A stretch of DNA of 64,000 nt from Cuneatibacter sp. NSJ-177 (GCF_022867805.1 NZ_JALIFO010000002.1:496001-560000); one strand, 5' to 3'; shown: positions 1 through 9,502, counted from the stretch's first letter. Numbers and translations: made by a program. The notes: generated by a model not told the origin, from the letters alone.

Positions 1-2000
1 AGAGTCAGCGCCCCGTTCAGCATGAATTTCATGTTCCCGGTGCCGCTGGCTTCCTTGCTGGCCGTGGAAATCTGTTCACTGACATCGCTGGCCGCAAAGA
101 TGATCTCGGCGTTGGACACCCGATAATCCTCGATAAACACCACCTTGAGTTTTCCGTGGATTGACGGATCGTTGTTCACGACCTTGGCCACCGCATTGAT
201 CAATTTGATCGTCAGCTTCGCCACCTGATAGCCCGCGGCCGCCTTGGCGCCGAAAATGAAGGTGCGGGGCGTCAGATCCATGCCGGGATTGGCCCGCAGC
301 TCATTGTAAAGGTACATCACATGCAGGATGTTCAAAAGCTGGCGTTTGTATTCATGGAGCCTCTTCACCTGTACGTCAAAGATCGACCCCGGATCCACGT
401 CAATTCCGTTGTTTTCCTTAATGTATTCCGAAAGACGCAGTTTGTTCTGGTATTTGATCATGCGGAATTCCTGCCGGCATGCCGGATCATCCGCCAGGGG
501 TGCCAGCTTCCTGATCTGGGAAAGGTCTGTGATCCAGCCGTCGCCGATCTTCCTGGTTACCCAGTCGGCCAGCAGAGGGTTCCCGTGGAGCAGGAAGCGG
601 CGCTGCGTAATGCCGTTGGTTTTATTGTTAAATTTCCAGGGCATCATTTCATAGAAATCTCTGAGCTCCTGGGTTTTCAAAATCTCCGTGTGCAGTCTCG
701 CCACGCCGTTGACCGAAAAACTGCCGACAATGGCCAGGTTGGCCATCCGCACCTGCCCGTCATAGAGCACGGCCATGTTCTTCACCTTTTGCGGCTGATT
801 CGGGTACTTCGCCCGGATCTCGTCGACAAAACGCCGGTTGATCTCATCCACGATCTGATACACCCGCGGCAGCAGCCGGGAAAACAGGTCGATGGGCCAT
901 TTTTCCAGCGCCTCGGCCATGATCGTATGGTTGGTGTACGCGCAGGTCTTGGTGGTGATCTCCCATGCCTCATCCCAGCCCAGATACTCTTCGTCCAGGA
1001 GAATCCGCATCAGCTCCGCCACTGCAATCGACGGGTGGGTATCGTTCATCTGGAAGCAGACCCGCTCCGGAAGCCGATGGATCTCCCCGCCGGACTCCTT
1101 ATACCGCTCCACCGCCCGCTGAACCGTGGCCGACACGAAGAAATACTGCTGTTTCAGACGCAGTTCTTTTCCGGCATAGTGTTCGTCGCAGGGATAGAGC
1201 ACCTTGCAGATGGTCTCCGCCAGGTTCTCCTGTTCCGCCGCCCGCTGGTAATCGCCCTGGTTAAAAGCATTCAGCTCCAGATCTTCCACCGGCTCGGCGC
1301 TCCAAATCCGAAGCGTATCCACCACACCGTTCCCATAACCGATCACCGGCAGGTCGTAGGGTACGGCCAGCACCGCCTGGCAGCCTTCCTGTACATAGTG
1401 AGGCTGGCCGTTGGGGCCGGTCTCGCAGCGGGTGTAGCCGCCGAACTTGATTTCCTTCTTATATTCTTCCCGGCGCACCTCAAAAGGATTCGGCAGACGG
1501 AGCCAATTATCCGGCACCTCTTTCTGGAAGCCGTTTTCGATCTGCTGCTTAAACATTCCGTATTTATAGCGGATCCCGCAGCCGTACGCCGGATAGCCCA
1601 GCGTAGCTAAGGAATCTAAAAAGCAGGCGGCCAGACGGCCGAGTCCGCCGTTTCCGAGAGCCCAGTCCCGCTCCTGATCCTCGATCAGGTTCAGATTCAC
1701 CCCGAATTCCTCCAGGACCTCCTGCACTTCTTTTAGCGCCTGGATATTGATGATATCGTTTCCCAGAGCGCGGCCCATCAAAAATTCCATCGAAAGGTAG
1801 TAAACCATCTTACATCCCTGTTCGTCCGTCAGCCGCTTCGTGTCAATCCAGGCGTCGATGATCTGTTCTTTTACGGCATAGCCGACAGCCAGATAGATCT
1901 GCTCCGGGTTGGCGTTTTCAATTTTTACTTTTGAGTTCAGTTTCACCAGCTCGATCACCCGGCGGCGAAATACTTCTTTGTCAAACTGATATTTGTTCAT
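1..2000 (-). CDS. glgP: Glycogen/maltodextrin phosphorylase, 3' end outside window
   Basis: Removes glucose-1-phosphate from alpha-1,4-glucans in the cytoplasm, using pyridoxal phosphate. The open frame runs 666 codons from ATG at 2000 (GGAGGTGCC just upstream) and leaves the window at base 1. Family signatures in order are YYLSMEFLMGR (about residues 75-85), GNGGLGRLAACFLDS, the catalytic-region NDTHPS, VKRLHEYKRQ and EASGTGNMKFMLNG near the cut end, where the Lys at about 658 is the expected PLP lysine. About 90-150 C-terminal residues are missing because the window ends, not because the gene is broken. It follows ileS on the same strand but is separated from it by a terminator-like hairpin. 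The identification is secure; substrate preference (glycogen or maltodextrin) cannot be read from sequence. Confidence 0.96.
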   Translation of the reverse strand, partial: MNKYQFDKEVFRRRVIELVKLNSKVKIENANPEQIYLAVGYAVKEQIIDAWIDTKRLTDEQGCKMVYYLSMEFLMGRALGNDIINIQALKEVQEVLEEFGVNLNLIEDQERDWALGNGGLGRLAACFLDSLATLGYPAYGCGIRYKYGMFKQQIENGFQKEVPDNWLRLPNPFEVRREEYKKEIKFGGYTRCETGPNGQPHYVQEGCQAVLAVPYDLPVIGYGNGVVDTLRIWSAEPVEDLELNAFNQGDYQRAAEQENLAETICKVLYPCDEHYAGKELRLKQQYFFVSATVQRAVERYKESGGEIHRLPERVCFQMNDTHPSIAVAELMRILLDEEYLGWDEAWEITTKTCAYTNHTIMAEALEKWPIDLFSRLLPRVYQIVDEINRRFVDEIRAKYPNQPQKVKNMAVLYDGQVRMANLAIVGSFSVNGVARLHTEILKTQELRDFYEMMPWKFNNKTNGITQRRFLLHGNPLLADWVTRKIGDGWITDLSQIRKLAPLADDPACRQEFRMIKYQNKLRLSEYIKENNGIDVDPGSIFDVQVKRLHEYKRQLLNILHVMYLYNELRANPGMDLTPRTFIFGAKAAAGYQVAKLTIKLINAVAKVVNNDPSIHGKLKVVFIEDYRVSNAEIIFAASDVSEQISTASKEASGTGNMKFMLNGALT

Positions 2001-2043
2001 GGCACCTCCAATGTCTGTAACCGATACCGTACCGCCAAGTACG

Positions 2044-2090
2044 GAAAAGAAGGCTGCCTTCCGATGATACGCTCATCCGAGACAGCCCTC
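2044..2090 (-). terminator. Intrinsic terminator after ileS
   Basis: On the minus strand GGCTG (2083-2087 side) pairs with CAGCC, extended by GATG/CATC, and is followed by TTCTTTT. It lies 22 bases past the ileS stop and ends its transcript before glgP. Confidence 0.6.
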
Positions 2091-2111
2091 CCAATTGCTG
2101 TATTCCCAGTC

Positions 2112-5100
2112 TTATCCGATTTTTTCAACGCCGAGCGTTACGTTCTCGCCATTGATGTTCCATTCTTTACTATAACCGATTTTGTCGTTAAATACAAGAT
2201 CCTCCGCCAATACTTCCGGCAGAATTTCCTCCTTATGATTTTTCAGCAGATCTTCGATCTTCGCATTCCCCTCGGCGGAAATCCGAATATGGTCCATGAC
2301 CTCAAAGCCAGCTTCCTTCCGCATGGTCTGCACCTTGCTGATGATCTCGCGGATGAATCCTTCCTCCAAAAGCTCAGGCGTCAGCGCCGTATCCATGACG
2401 ACGGTCATCTCGCCGGACGCCTCGGAGACAAAGCCCTCGGTCTGCGCCGAATCGATCAGCAGGTCCTCTTTACCTAAGACCGCCTTTCCGGTGGAAATCG
2501 TCAGTTTTAGCTCCCCGGTTTCATTCAGCTCATCCATGGCAGCATTGCCGTCGATCTCGGAGAGAAGCGTGCGGATCTCGTTGAGCTGCTTGCCGTACTT
2601 CGGCCCCAGCGTCCGCATCTGCGGCTTGAAGGTGTAGGAAGTGAACGCCCGGACATCTTCGGTAAACTTCACGTTCTTAACATTCAGCTCCTCGCGGATG
2701 ATGTCGGTGTAGAAGCTGTCCAGCGCAAACGGAGCCTTCACAAACATCTGGGCCATCGGCTGACGGTTTTTGATGTTGGACGCATTCCGGCAGGCGCGGC
2801 CGAGCACCACGATTTTTAAAACCTCATCCATGTCGGCTTCCAGCTTTTTGTCAATCCACTCTTCGTTTACGGCCGGATAGTCGCACAGATGGACGCTCTC
2901 CGGAGCCTTCGGATCGATGTTTCGCACCAGGTTCTGGTACATATCCTCCGTGATGAACGGCACCAGCGGAGCGGCCAGTTTGGCCACCGTCACGAGAGCC
3001 GTGTACAGCGTCATATAGGCGTTGATCTTATCCTGCTCCATGCCCTTTGCCCAGAAACGCTCCCGGCTGCGGCGGACATACCAGTTGCTCATATCATCGA
3101 CAAAACTTTGCAGCGCTCTTGCGCTCTCCGGAATCTGGTAATTGTCAAGGCAACCATCGACGGTCTTCGTCAGGGTGTTCAGCTTGGACAGCAGCCATTT
3201 ATCCATGACGCACAATTTATCATATTCCAAGGTATACTTGGTTGCGTCAAATTCATCAATATTGGCATATAAAACAAAGAACGCGTAGGTATTCCAAAGG
3301 GTTCCCATGAACTTTCTCTGTCCCTCGGTGACCGCTTTTCCGTGGAAACGGTTGGGCAGCCACGGGGCGCTGTTGACATAGAAATACCAGCGGATCGCGT
3401 CGGCGCCGTACTGCTCCAAAGCTTCCATCGGGTCCACGGCGTTGCCCTTTGATTTGCTCATCTTCTGGCCGTTTTCATCCTGTACGTGGCCCAGGACAAT
3501 GACATTCTTATAAGGAGCCTCATTGAAGACCAGCGTGGAGATGGCAAGCAGGGAGTAGAACCATCCGCGGGTCTGGTCCACGGCTTCGCTGATAAAAGCA
3601 GCCGGGAAGTTCTTCTTAAAGGTCTCCTGGTTTTCAAAAGGATAGTGGTACTGGGCGAACGGCATGGCTCCGGAATCAAACCAGCAGTCGATCACCTCCG
3701 GCACCCGGTGCATCTCTTTTCCGCACTTGGGGCAGGTGATGGTCACTGCGTCGATATAAGGGCGGTGCAGCTCAATATTGTCCGGGCAATTCTTCGACAT
3801 GCTCTTTAATTCTTCAATGCTGCCGATGGAATGCTGATGTCCGCACTCACACTGCCAGATATTAAGAGGCGTGCCCCAGTAACGGTTCCGGCTGATACCC
3901 CAGTCCTGGACATTCTCCAGCCAGTCGCCGAAACGGCCCTTGCCGATGCTCTCCGGAATCCAGTTGATCGTATTGTTGTTGCGGATCAAATCTTCCTTCA
4001 CCGCGGTCATCTTGATAAACCAGGAATCTCTCGCATAGTAGAGCAGCGGGGTGTCGCAGCGCCAGCAGTGCGGATAGCTGTGCTCAAATTCCAGCACGCG
4101 GAACAAAAGGCCGGACTCCTGTAAAGCCTTGATCACCTCTTTGTCGGCATCCTTGCAGAACATACCGGCCCAGGGGGTTTCTTTTGTCATCTGCCCTTTC
4201 GGATCCACCAGCTGAACAAAGGGCAGGCCGTAATTGCGGCCCACATTGGCGTCGTCCTCACCGAAGGCAGGCGCGATATGAACGATGCCGGTGCCGTCGG
4301 TCAGGGTGACATAGGTGTCACAGGTCACATAGAACGCTCTCTTGTTCACCTTAGCGAACGGGAAGAGCGGCTCGTATTCGCGGTATTCCAGATCCTTTCC
4401 GACGTACGTCTCCAGGACCTTGTACTCGCCCTCCAGGACACTGTCGCAGAGAGCCTCGGCCAGGATGTACTTCCTGCCCTCGTTCTCCACCTTGACATAG
4501 GTTTCCTTCGGATTCACGCAGAGGGCCACGTTGCTGGGCAGGGTCCAGGGGGTCGTAGTCCAGGCCAGGAAATAGGTGTCCTCCTCGCCGGCCGCGCGGA
4601 ACCGGGCGATCAGGGATTTTTCCTTGACGTCCTTGTAGCCCTGAGCCACCTCGTGGCTCGAAAGCGGGGTGCCGCAGCGAGGGCAGTAGGGAACAATCTT
4701 AAAACCTTTGTAGAGAAGATCTTTGTCCCAGATCTGCTTTAACGCCCACCACTCGGACTCAATAAATTCATTGTGGTAGGTCACGTAAGGGTTCTCCATA
4801 TCGGCCCAGAATCCGACCTTGTTGGAAAATTCCTCCCACATGCCCTTGTATTTCCAGACGCTTTCCTTGCATTTCTTGATGAAAGGCTCCAGGCCGTACT
4901 GCTCGATCTGCTCCTTGCCGTCCAGGCCCAGCTGCTTTTCCACTTCCAGTTCCACCGGCAGGCCGTGGGTATCCCAGCCGGCCTTTCTCGGCACGTTGTA
5001 ACCCTTCATCGTGCGGTAGCGCGGAATCATGTCCTTGATGACGCGGGTCAGGACATGTCCGATGTGGGGCTTTCCGTTCGCGGTGGGCGGTCCGTCGTAA

Positions 5101-5228
5101 AACATATATTCCGGGCTGCCCTCCCGGATTTCCATACTCTTCTGGAAGATATGGTTTTCTTCCCAGAACTTCTCAACCTTCTTTTCCCGTTCCACAAAAT
5201 TCATGTCCGTGGATACTTTCTGATACAT
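2112..5228 (-). CDS. ileS: Isoleucyl-tRNA synthetase, long (type 2-like) form
   Basis: Charges tRNA-Ile in the cytoplasm. The protein is 1038 residues, longer than the roughly 930-residue type 1 enzyme, and its N-terminal sequence (MYQKVSTDMNFVEREKKVEKF) is of the eukaryote-like type 2 kind. The HIGH motif is at residues 55-58 inside PPTANGKPHIGH and the KMSKS loop is at 589-593. The catalytic core, the CP1 editing insertion (TWDTHG, GTGIVHIAPAFGEDD) and the anticodon-binding tail are all continuous. The frame stays open to 5423, but ATG at 5228 has AAAGGAGGAG eight to ten bases upstream and the extra codons lie inside the T-box leader, so 5228 is the start. The gene is alone in its transcript. 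Type 2 enzymes are known in other bacteria for low mupirocin sensitivity; that property is inference here. Confidence 0.96.
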   Translation of the reverse strand: MYQKVSTDMNFVEREKKVEKFWEENHIFQKSMEIREGSPEYMFYDGPPTANGKPHIGHVLTRVIKDMIPRYRTMKGYNVPRKAGWDTHGLPVELEVEKQLGLDGKEQIEQYGLEPFIKKCKESVWKYKGMWEEFSNKVGFWADMENPYVTYHNEFIESEWWALKQIWDKDLLYKGFKIVPYCPRCGTPLSSHEVAQGYKDVKEKSLIARFRAAGEEDTYFLAWTTTPWTLPSNVALCVNPKETYVKVENEGRKYILAEALCDSVLEGEYKVLETYVGKDLEYREYEPLFPFAKVNKRAFYVTCDTYVTLTDGTGIVHIAPAFGEDDANVGRNYGLPFVQLVDPKGQMTKETPWAGMFCKDADKEVIKALQESGLLFRVLEFEHSYPHCWRCDTPLLYYARDSWFIKMTAVKEDLIRNNNTINWIPESIGKGRFGDWLENVQDWGISRNRYWGTPLNIWQCECGHQHSIGSIEELKSMSKNCPDNIELHRPYIDAVTITCPKCGKEMHRVPEVIDCWFDSGAMPFAQYHYPFENQETFKKNFPAAFISEAVDQTRGWFYSLLAISTLVFNEAPYKNVIVLGHVQDENGQKMSKSKGNAVDPMEALEQYGADAIRWYFYVNSAPWLPNRFHGKAVTEGQRKFMGTLWNTYAFFVLYANIDEFDATKYTLEYDKLCVMDKWLLSKLNTLTKTVDGCLDNYQIPESARALQSFVDDMSNWYVRRSRERFWAKGMEQDKINAYMTLYTALVTVAKLAAPLVPFITEDMYQNLVRNIDPKAPESVHLCDYPAVNEEWIDKKLEADMDEVLKIVVLGRACRNASNIKNRQPMAQMFVKAPFALDSFYTDIIREELNVKNVKFTEDVRAFTSYTFKPQMRTLGPKYGKQLNEIRTLLSEIDGNAAMDELNETGELKLTISTGKAVLGKEDLLIDSAQTEGFVSEASGEMTVVMDTALTPELLEEGFIREIISKVQTMRKEAGFEVMDHIRISAEGNAKIEDLLKNHKEEILPEVLAEDLVFNDKIGYSKEWNINGENVTLGVEKIG

Positions 5229-5261
5229 GAGTGGATCTCCTCCTTTGACCATTCTCTCCAT

Positions 5262-5515
5262 ACACAAAAACCTCCATCCCAAACAGGACGAAGGCCATTC
5301 GCTATACCACCTATTTGCTGCATACGCCCATCCGGGGATATGTGCTCTCGATAACGGGAGAAACCGTCTGAGCCTACCAGCCGTCCGGCTTTCGGTCAGA
5401 AACTCCGAAGTGATTTTCCGCAAAGCTTACTGGCGCCGGCTCTCATCCTTCCCGGCTCGCTGTGGCGTTTGGTCTAAGCGTACTCTCTTCCTCTACGTTG
5501 TTCGTCAATTTCGTG
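5262..5515 (-). ncRNA. T-box leader controlling ileS
   Basis: A tRNA-sensing leader of about 285 nt lies between the ileS promoter and start codon. Read on the minus strand it shows the stem I apical sequence GAGCCGGGAAGGATGAGAGC, a candidate specifier ATC (Ile) at 5414-5412 in the context AAAATCACTTCGG, the conserved T-box sequence AATAGGTGGTATAGCG at 5315-5300, and a terminator whose arms CCTTCGTCC and GGATGGAGG (5294-5271) are followed by TTTTT. In this family uncharged tRNA-Ile pairs with the specifier and T-box bulge and stabilises the antiterminator. The specifier assignment matches the downstream gene. Confidence 0.88.
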
Positions 5516-5521
5516 TTCCTT

Positions 5522-5550
5522 ATTATAATGTCTGCTTGAAGAAATGTCAA
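5522..5550 (-). promoter_or_regulatory. sigmaA promoter of ileS
   Basis: On the minus strand TTGACA (5550-5545) and TATAAT (5527-5522) are separated by exactly 17 bases, a consensus housekeeping promoter just upstream of the T-box leader. Confidence 0.88.
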
Positions 5551-5599
5551 GTGTTTTGGCCGCAAAAACACCAATTATCCAGGAAAGGTAAGTTTTCTC

Positions 5600-5629
5600 T
5601 TGTGAAAAGGGCTCCTACTATGCTATAAT
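5600..5629 (+). promoter_or_regulatory. Promoter of pncB
   Basis: TTGTGA (5600-5605), an 18-base spacer and TATAAT (5624-5629) lie 74 bases before the pncB start. The 5' UTR contains a GC-rich hairpin (CCCCG ... CGGGG, about 5652-5677) of unknown role. Confidence 0.65.
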
Positions 5630-5702
5630 CACGTGGAATAGACAAGCACTCCCCGCCGGAACCCACCTCCGGGGCGCGTCAATACAGTGATAGGAGGCTT
5701 TC

Positions 5703-7151
5703 ATGAAGAACAGAAATCTGACCCTGATGACAGATTTATACGAATTGACAATGATGCAGGGTTATTTTAACGAAGACACCCGTGAAGTCGTGGTTTTTGA
5801 TATGTTCTACCGGAAAAATCCCTGCGGCAGCGGCTATGCCATCGCAGCGGGTCTGGAGCAGCTGATCGACTACATCCGGCATTTGCAGTTTACTTACGAC
5901 GACATCACTTATCTGCGTTCCCTGGGAATTTTTTCCGAGGAATTCCTGGAATACCTGCGCGGCTTCCATTTCTCCGGCGATATCTATGCGATCCCGGAAG
6001 GAAGCGTGGTCTTCCCTTATGAGCCGCTGGTCAAGGTCGTCGCTCCGATCATGGAGGCGCAGCTGATCGAAACCACGCTCTTAAATTTGATCAATCATCA
6101 AAGCCTGATCGCCACCAAGGCGTCCCGCGTCTGCTGGGCGGCCGAAGGCGACGGCATCATGGAATTCGGCCTTCGCCGGGCTCAGGGCCCGGATGCCGGC
6201 ACCTACGGCGCACGGGCGGCGATCATCGGAGGCTGCTGCGGCACCAGCAATGTCCTGGCCGGCCAAATGTTCAACGTGCCGGTAAAGGGTACCCACGCTC
6301 ACAGCTGGATCATGAGTTTTCCGGATGAGCTGACCGCCTTCCGGAACTATGCCAAACTCTATCCCAAGGCCTGCATTCTCCTGGTCGATACTTACAATAC
6401 CCTGCAGTGCGGCGTACCTCATGCCATCCAGGTGTTCCAGGAGATGAGAGACGCTGGCATTGAATTTGGCCTGTATGGAATCCGTCTGGACAGCGGCGAT
6501 CTGGCCTACCTCTCCAAGGAAGCGCGGAAGATGCTGGATGAGGCAGGCTTCCAAGACGCCGTCATCTCAGCCTCCTGCGATCTGGATGAGTATCTGATCC
6601 AGAGCCTGAAAGACCAGGGCGCGCTGATCACTTCCTGGGGCGTAGGCACCAACATGATCACCTCCAAGGACTGCCCGTCCTTCGGCGGCGTCTATAAGCT
6701 GGCCGCCATCCAGGATGAAAAAACCGGAGAGTTTATCCCGAAGATTAAGCGTTCCGAAAACAACGAAAAAATCACCAATCCCGGAAATAAGATTATCTAC
6801 CGGATTTATAAAAAAGATACGGGGAAAATCATCGGTGATCTGATTGCGCTGGAAGGGGAGACTTTCCCGGAGGACAAGGATCTGATGATCTTTGATCCGA
6901 CCTTTATCTGGAAAAAGACTCTGCTCAAAGGCGGCACTTATACGATGAAGGAAATCCTGGTTCCCATTTACAAAAAAGGGCTCTGCGTATACGAGTCCCC
7001 CAGCGTCCTGGAAATCCAGGAATACTGCAAGAAAGAACTGAGCACACTGTGGGATGAAACCCGCCGTTTTATCAACCCCCACAAGGTTTATGTGGATTTA
7101 TCCCAGAAGCTTTACAACCTGAAGATCCAACTTCTGGACAGCCTGAACTGA
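5703..7151 (+). CDS. pncB: Nicotinate phosphoribosyltransferase
   Basis: Makes nicotinate mononucleotide from nicotinate and PRPP (ATP-coupled), the entry step of NAD salvage through the Preiss-Handler route. The 482-residue length and motifs fit the PncB family: N-terminal LTMMTDLYELTMMQGY-like segment, EFGLRRAQGPD near residue 153, GTHAHSWIMSF near 199, and the phosphate-binding region RLDSGDLAYLSK near 262. ATG at 5703 follows GATAGGAGG at a good distance. The gene is followed after 12 bases by an acyltransferase on the same strand, so the two probably share a transcript. A Nudix protein with a regulator-like tail sits at the far end of the window (60921-61781); NrtR-type relatives of such proteins control NAD genes elsewhere, but no link is shown here. 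Confidence 0.94.
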   Translation: MKNRNLTLMTDLYELTMMQGYFNEDTREVVVFDMFYRKNPCGSGYAIAAGLEQLIDYIRHLQFTYDDITYLRSLGIFSEEFLEYLRGFHFSGDIYAIPEGSVVFPYEPLVKVVAPIMEAQLIETTLLNLINHQSLIATKASRVCWAAEGDGIMEFGLRRAQGPDAGTYGARAAIIGGCCGTSNVLAGQMFNVPVKGTHAHSWIMSFPDELTAFRNYAKLYPKACILLVDTYNTLQCGVPHAIQVFQEMRDAGIEFGLYGIRLDSGDLAYLSKEARKMLDEAGFQDAVISASCDLDEYLIQSLKDQGALITSWGVGTNMITSKDCPSFGGVYKLAAIQDEKTGEFIPKIKRSENNEKITNPGNKIIYRIYKKDTGKIIGDLIALEGETFPEDKDLMIFDPTFIWKKTLLKGGTYTMKEILVPIYKKGLCVYESPSVLEIQEYCKKELSTLWDETRRFINPHKVYVDLSQKLYNLKIQLLDSLN

Positions 7152-7163
7152 CCGGAGGAAACC

Positions 7164-7919
7164 ATGTTACGATTTTTACTAGTCGCCGCTTTGGTCATCC
7201 TGTTTTTGACAACCGTAGGCCTGATCCTGCTGGGCGTCGAAGGGGTGATCGGAAAAGTAAATAAAAAACGAAAAGATACCAGCAGCCTGCATATCATTCA
7301 GGCCATGTTCCGGATTATCTTAAAAGTATCCGGCGTGAAGATGAACGTGATCGGGCAGGACCGGATTCCCAAGGACACAGCGGTTCTCTACGTCAGCAAC
7401 CACCGCAGCTACTTCGACATTGTCAGCGGCTACACCCTGGTGCCGGGGCTGACCGGCTTCATCGCCAAGAAGGAGATGGAAAAAATCCCGCTTCTAAGCC
7501 AGTGGATGAAAAACCTCTACTGTCTGTTTTTGGACCGGGAGAACTTAAAGGCCGGCCTGAAAACGATTTTGGAGGCCATCTCCTATGTCAAATCCGGCGT
7601 CTCGATCTGGATCTGCCCGGAAGGCACCAGAAATCACGGGGAGACCATGCTGCCCTTTAAGGAGGGAAGTTTCAAGATCGCTGAAAAGTCCGGCTGTCCC
7701 ATTGTGCCGGTGGCCTTTTTCAAGACCGACGATATCTACGAGAACCATCATCCTGCCATCCGGATGACGGAAGTCACCATTCAGTTCGGAGAGCCCATCG
7801 AAGTCGCTTCGATGAGCAAAGAAGAAAAAAAGGCCCTGAGCCATCTGGTTCAGGGCAAGATACAGGAAATGTACAGCGAAGCGGCCGCAAAGGCGGCGGA
7901 AGAGGCAGCCAGGAATTAA
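7164..7919 (+). CDS. PlsC-family 1-acylglycerol-3-phosphate acyltransferase
   Basis: Probably transfers an acyl group to lysophosphatidate in phospholipid synthesis at the inner face of the membrane. The 251-residue protein starts with a membrane helix (about residues 2-25, FLLVAALVILFLTTVGLILLG). It has the HX4D catalytic motif as NHRSYFD (about residue 80), the FLDREN block near 120 and the EGTRNHG substrate motif near 152, in normal PlsC order. It is 12 bases after pncB and is likely co-transcribed. Its stop codon overlaps that of the convergent PlsC paralogue by three to four bases. The two neighbours share the fold but are clearly diverged, so they probably use different substrates. Confidence 0.9.
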   Translation: MLRFLLVAALVILFLTTVGLILLGVEGVIGKVNKKRKDTSSLHIIQAMFRIILKVSGVKMNVIGQDRIPKDTAVLYVSNHRSYFDIVSGYTLVPGLTGFIAKKEMEKIPLLSQWMKNLYCLFLDRENLKAGLKTILEAISYVKSGVSIWICPEGTRNHGETMLPFKEGSFKIAEKSGCPIVPVAFFKTDDIYENHHPAIRMTEVTIQFGEPIEVASMSKEEKKALSHLVQGKIQEMYSEAAAKAAEEAARN

Positions 7920-8635
7920 GCCGCGCCCCCCGTCACCTCCGCAATTTTCGCATCGATCATTCCACGGACCATGGAGGCCACCTCCATGGTCTTTTTGTCT
8001 TTGTATTCTTCATAAGGAATGGGAGGAAGATAGTGGATCTGGATCGTCACCGGCGCAATCGAGTTGGTGTCAAACGCCTTGTAGCAGTCCACCAGAGCCA
8101 CCGGAACAATCGGACATTTGGCGTAGTAGGCCGCCTTGAAACTGCCGCCTTTAAAGTCCAGGGTCTGATTTCCCTTCCGGCTGCGGGTCCCCTCGCTGAA
8201 AATCAGATAATTCCGTCCCTTTTTCACTTCCTCGGCAATCGCGTGGATCGTCCGCATGGCGCTTTTCACATCGTCCCGGTCAATCGTAATCCCCCTCAAA
8301 ATCATCCGGACCTGTTTCAGCATAAAAGTGTTGGTCACTTCTCTTTTCATGACGGGCACAAAAGGATGGGGATCCGTCTCAAAAAATGCGAGCGTGTCGT
8401 AGAGCCCCTGATGATTCGGATAAATCATATATCCCATCTCCTGCGGGAGATTTTCCACGCCGGAGCTGACCACCGTCACCCGCCCGGCTTTGTTCGCCTT
8501 GGTCAGAATGCGCTTGATCAGGCGGTAACGGGATTCCTCGGTGCCGGCATTGGTGTACGCATAGATCATTAGACGGACAAACCAATAAGGGACAAAGAGA
8601 ATCAACCGGAATACCATAAACGTAATACGTTTCAT
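7916..8635 (-). CDS. Second PlsC-family acyltransferase
   Basis: A 239-residue lysophospholipid acyltransferase homologue with one N-terminal hydrophobic segment (FMVFRLILFVPYWFVRLMIYA). The HX4D motif appears as NHQGLYD (about residue 94) and the glycerol-phosphate-binding motif as SEGTRSRKGN (about 150). ATG at 8635 is preceded by GAGGAGGTGAAGCA. It reads toward the paralogue at 7164-7919 and the two stop codons overlap (TTAA at 7916-7919), so neither gene has room for its own terminator. Substrate cannot be assigned from sequence. Confidence 0.88.
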   Translation of the reverse strand: MKRITFMVFRLILFVPYWFVRLMIYAYTNAGTEESRYRLIKRILTKANKAGRVTVVSSGVENLPQEMGYMIYPNHQGLYDTLAFFETDPHPFVPVMKREVTNTFMLKQVRMILRGITIDRDDVKSAMRTIHAIAEEVKKGRNYLIFSEGTRSRKGNQTLDFKGGSFKAAYYAKCPIVPVALVDCYKAFDTNSIAPVTIQIHYLPPIPYEEYKDKKTMEVASMVRGMIDAKIAEVTGGAA

Positions 8636-8707
8636 TGCTTCACCTCCTCAGGTCAAAGACCATTTGTCAGTATACAAGAATTTTTCCGGAAATACAAGGG
8701 AAACCCA

Positions 8708-9502
8708 TCAGCGCCGGATGGTTTTCCCTTCTTTCTCCCCGTGCAAAAGCGCCTGCACCGTCATGAGCAGGACGTCTGAAAGCAGCTCTCCCTCCCCCGC
8801 CGTTACGCAGCGCTCCGGGTCCCGATCCACCAGGGGCCTCAGGGCTTGGGGAAAGAAGGCGAGATCTGCCGCCTCCAGCAGGGGAAGGTCAAATTCACTG
8901 TCCCCGGCGGACCAAATCTCCGGGCAGCCGGTCCTCTCCTGCAGACGCCGCACTGCCGCCCCCTTTTCCAGTGATTGGGGGAGAGCGTAAATCTTGCTCC
9001 CGTTCCGGTATACGTTCAGCCGGGAGTATTTCTCTTCTTTCAGGCGGGAAATGCTTTGCTCCGGACGGCCGCTCTTGGTGAATAGAAACAGACCGTCAAC
9101 CAGCCGCACCTCAAAGTTTCGGTCCGGGTCCTCCTCCATCCTGCGCCGGGCGTCCAAAAGCTCGTCCGCCGCATCCCGCATCCGTTCTTCCGTCTCCGCT
9201 CTCCACTCCGGGTCTTCTTTTCCTCCGGTCAGAAGAGTCCCTCCATTGCTGACCAAGGCAAAGTCCGGGGTCCAGTCCGGGAAGAAGCAGATTCTTCGAT
9301 ATTGGTCTGCGGAGCGGGTCGAGACAGGCACAAAGAGGATTTCTTCGCGGAGATCCCGGAGCAGTTCCCAGGATTTTCTGGTCATAAAGGAAAGTTCTTT
9401 ATCCTCCATGGTCTCCACCAAAACCTTGTCCCGTCCGATGTCCTGCTTGTAAGAATAAATCAGCGTATTGTCCAGGTCGGACGCCAGCATTCGTTTCGCC
9501 AT
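8708..9502 (-). CDS. HAD-superfamily phosphatase (Cof/SPP-like), ter-locus type
   Basis: A 264-residue haloacid-dehalogenase-type phosphohydrolase. Motif I is DLDNT (nucleophile Asp9, general acid Asp11), motif II is probably the Ser/Thr in FVPVSTRS near residue 58, and the metal-binding motif IV is GDSEFDLPLL near 202. The region 100-185 is a C2-type cap, as in sucrose-phosphate phosphatase and Cof proteins. HAD phosphatases belong to the 'biosynthetic module' described for bacterial Ter systems, and this gene lies directly downstream of the Ca2+ ATPase that ends the ter locus, so a role in that pathway is likely by context. The substrate is unknown. Confidence 0.82.
   Translation of the reverse strand: MAKRMLASDLDNTLIYSYKQDIGRDKVLVETMEDKELSFMTRKSWELLRDLREEILFVPVSTRSADQYRRICFFPDWTPDFALVSNGGTLLTGGKEDPEWRAETEERMRDAADELLDARRRMEEDPDRNFEVRLVDGLFLFTKSGRPEQSISRLKEEKYSRLNVYRNGSKIYALPQSLEKGAAVRRLQERTGCPEIWSAGDSEFDLPLLEAADLAFFPQALRPLVDRDPERCVTAGEGELLSDVLLMTVQALLHGEKEGKTIRR

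Noticed and set aside
321-1610. 429-codon open frame on the plus strand
   Set aside because: It lies antisense to a clear glycogen phosphorylase and has no family features or ribosome-binding site; a GC-rich shadow frame.
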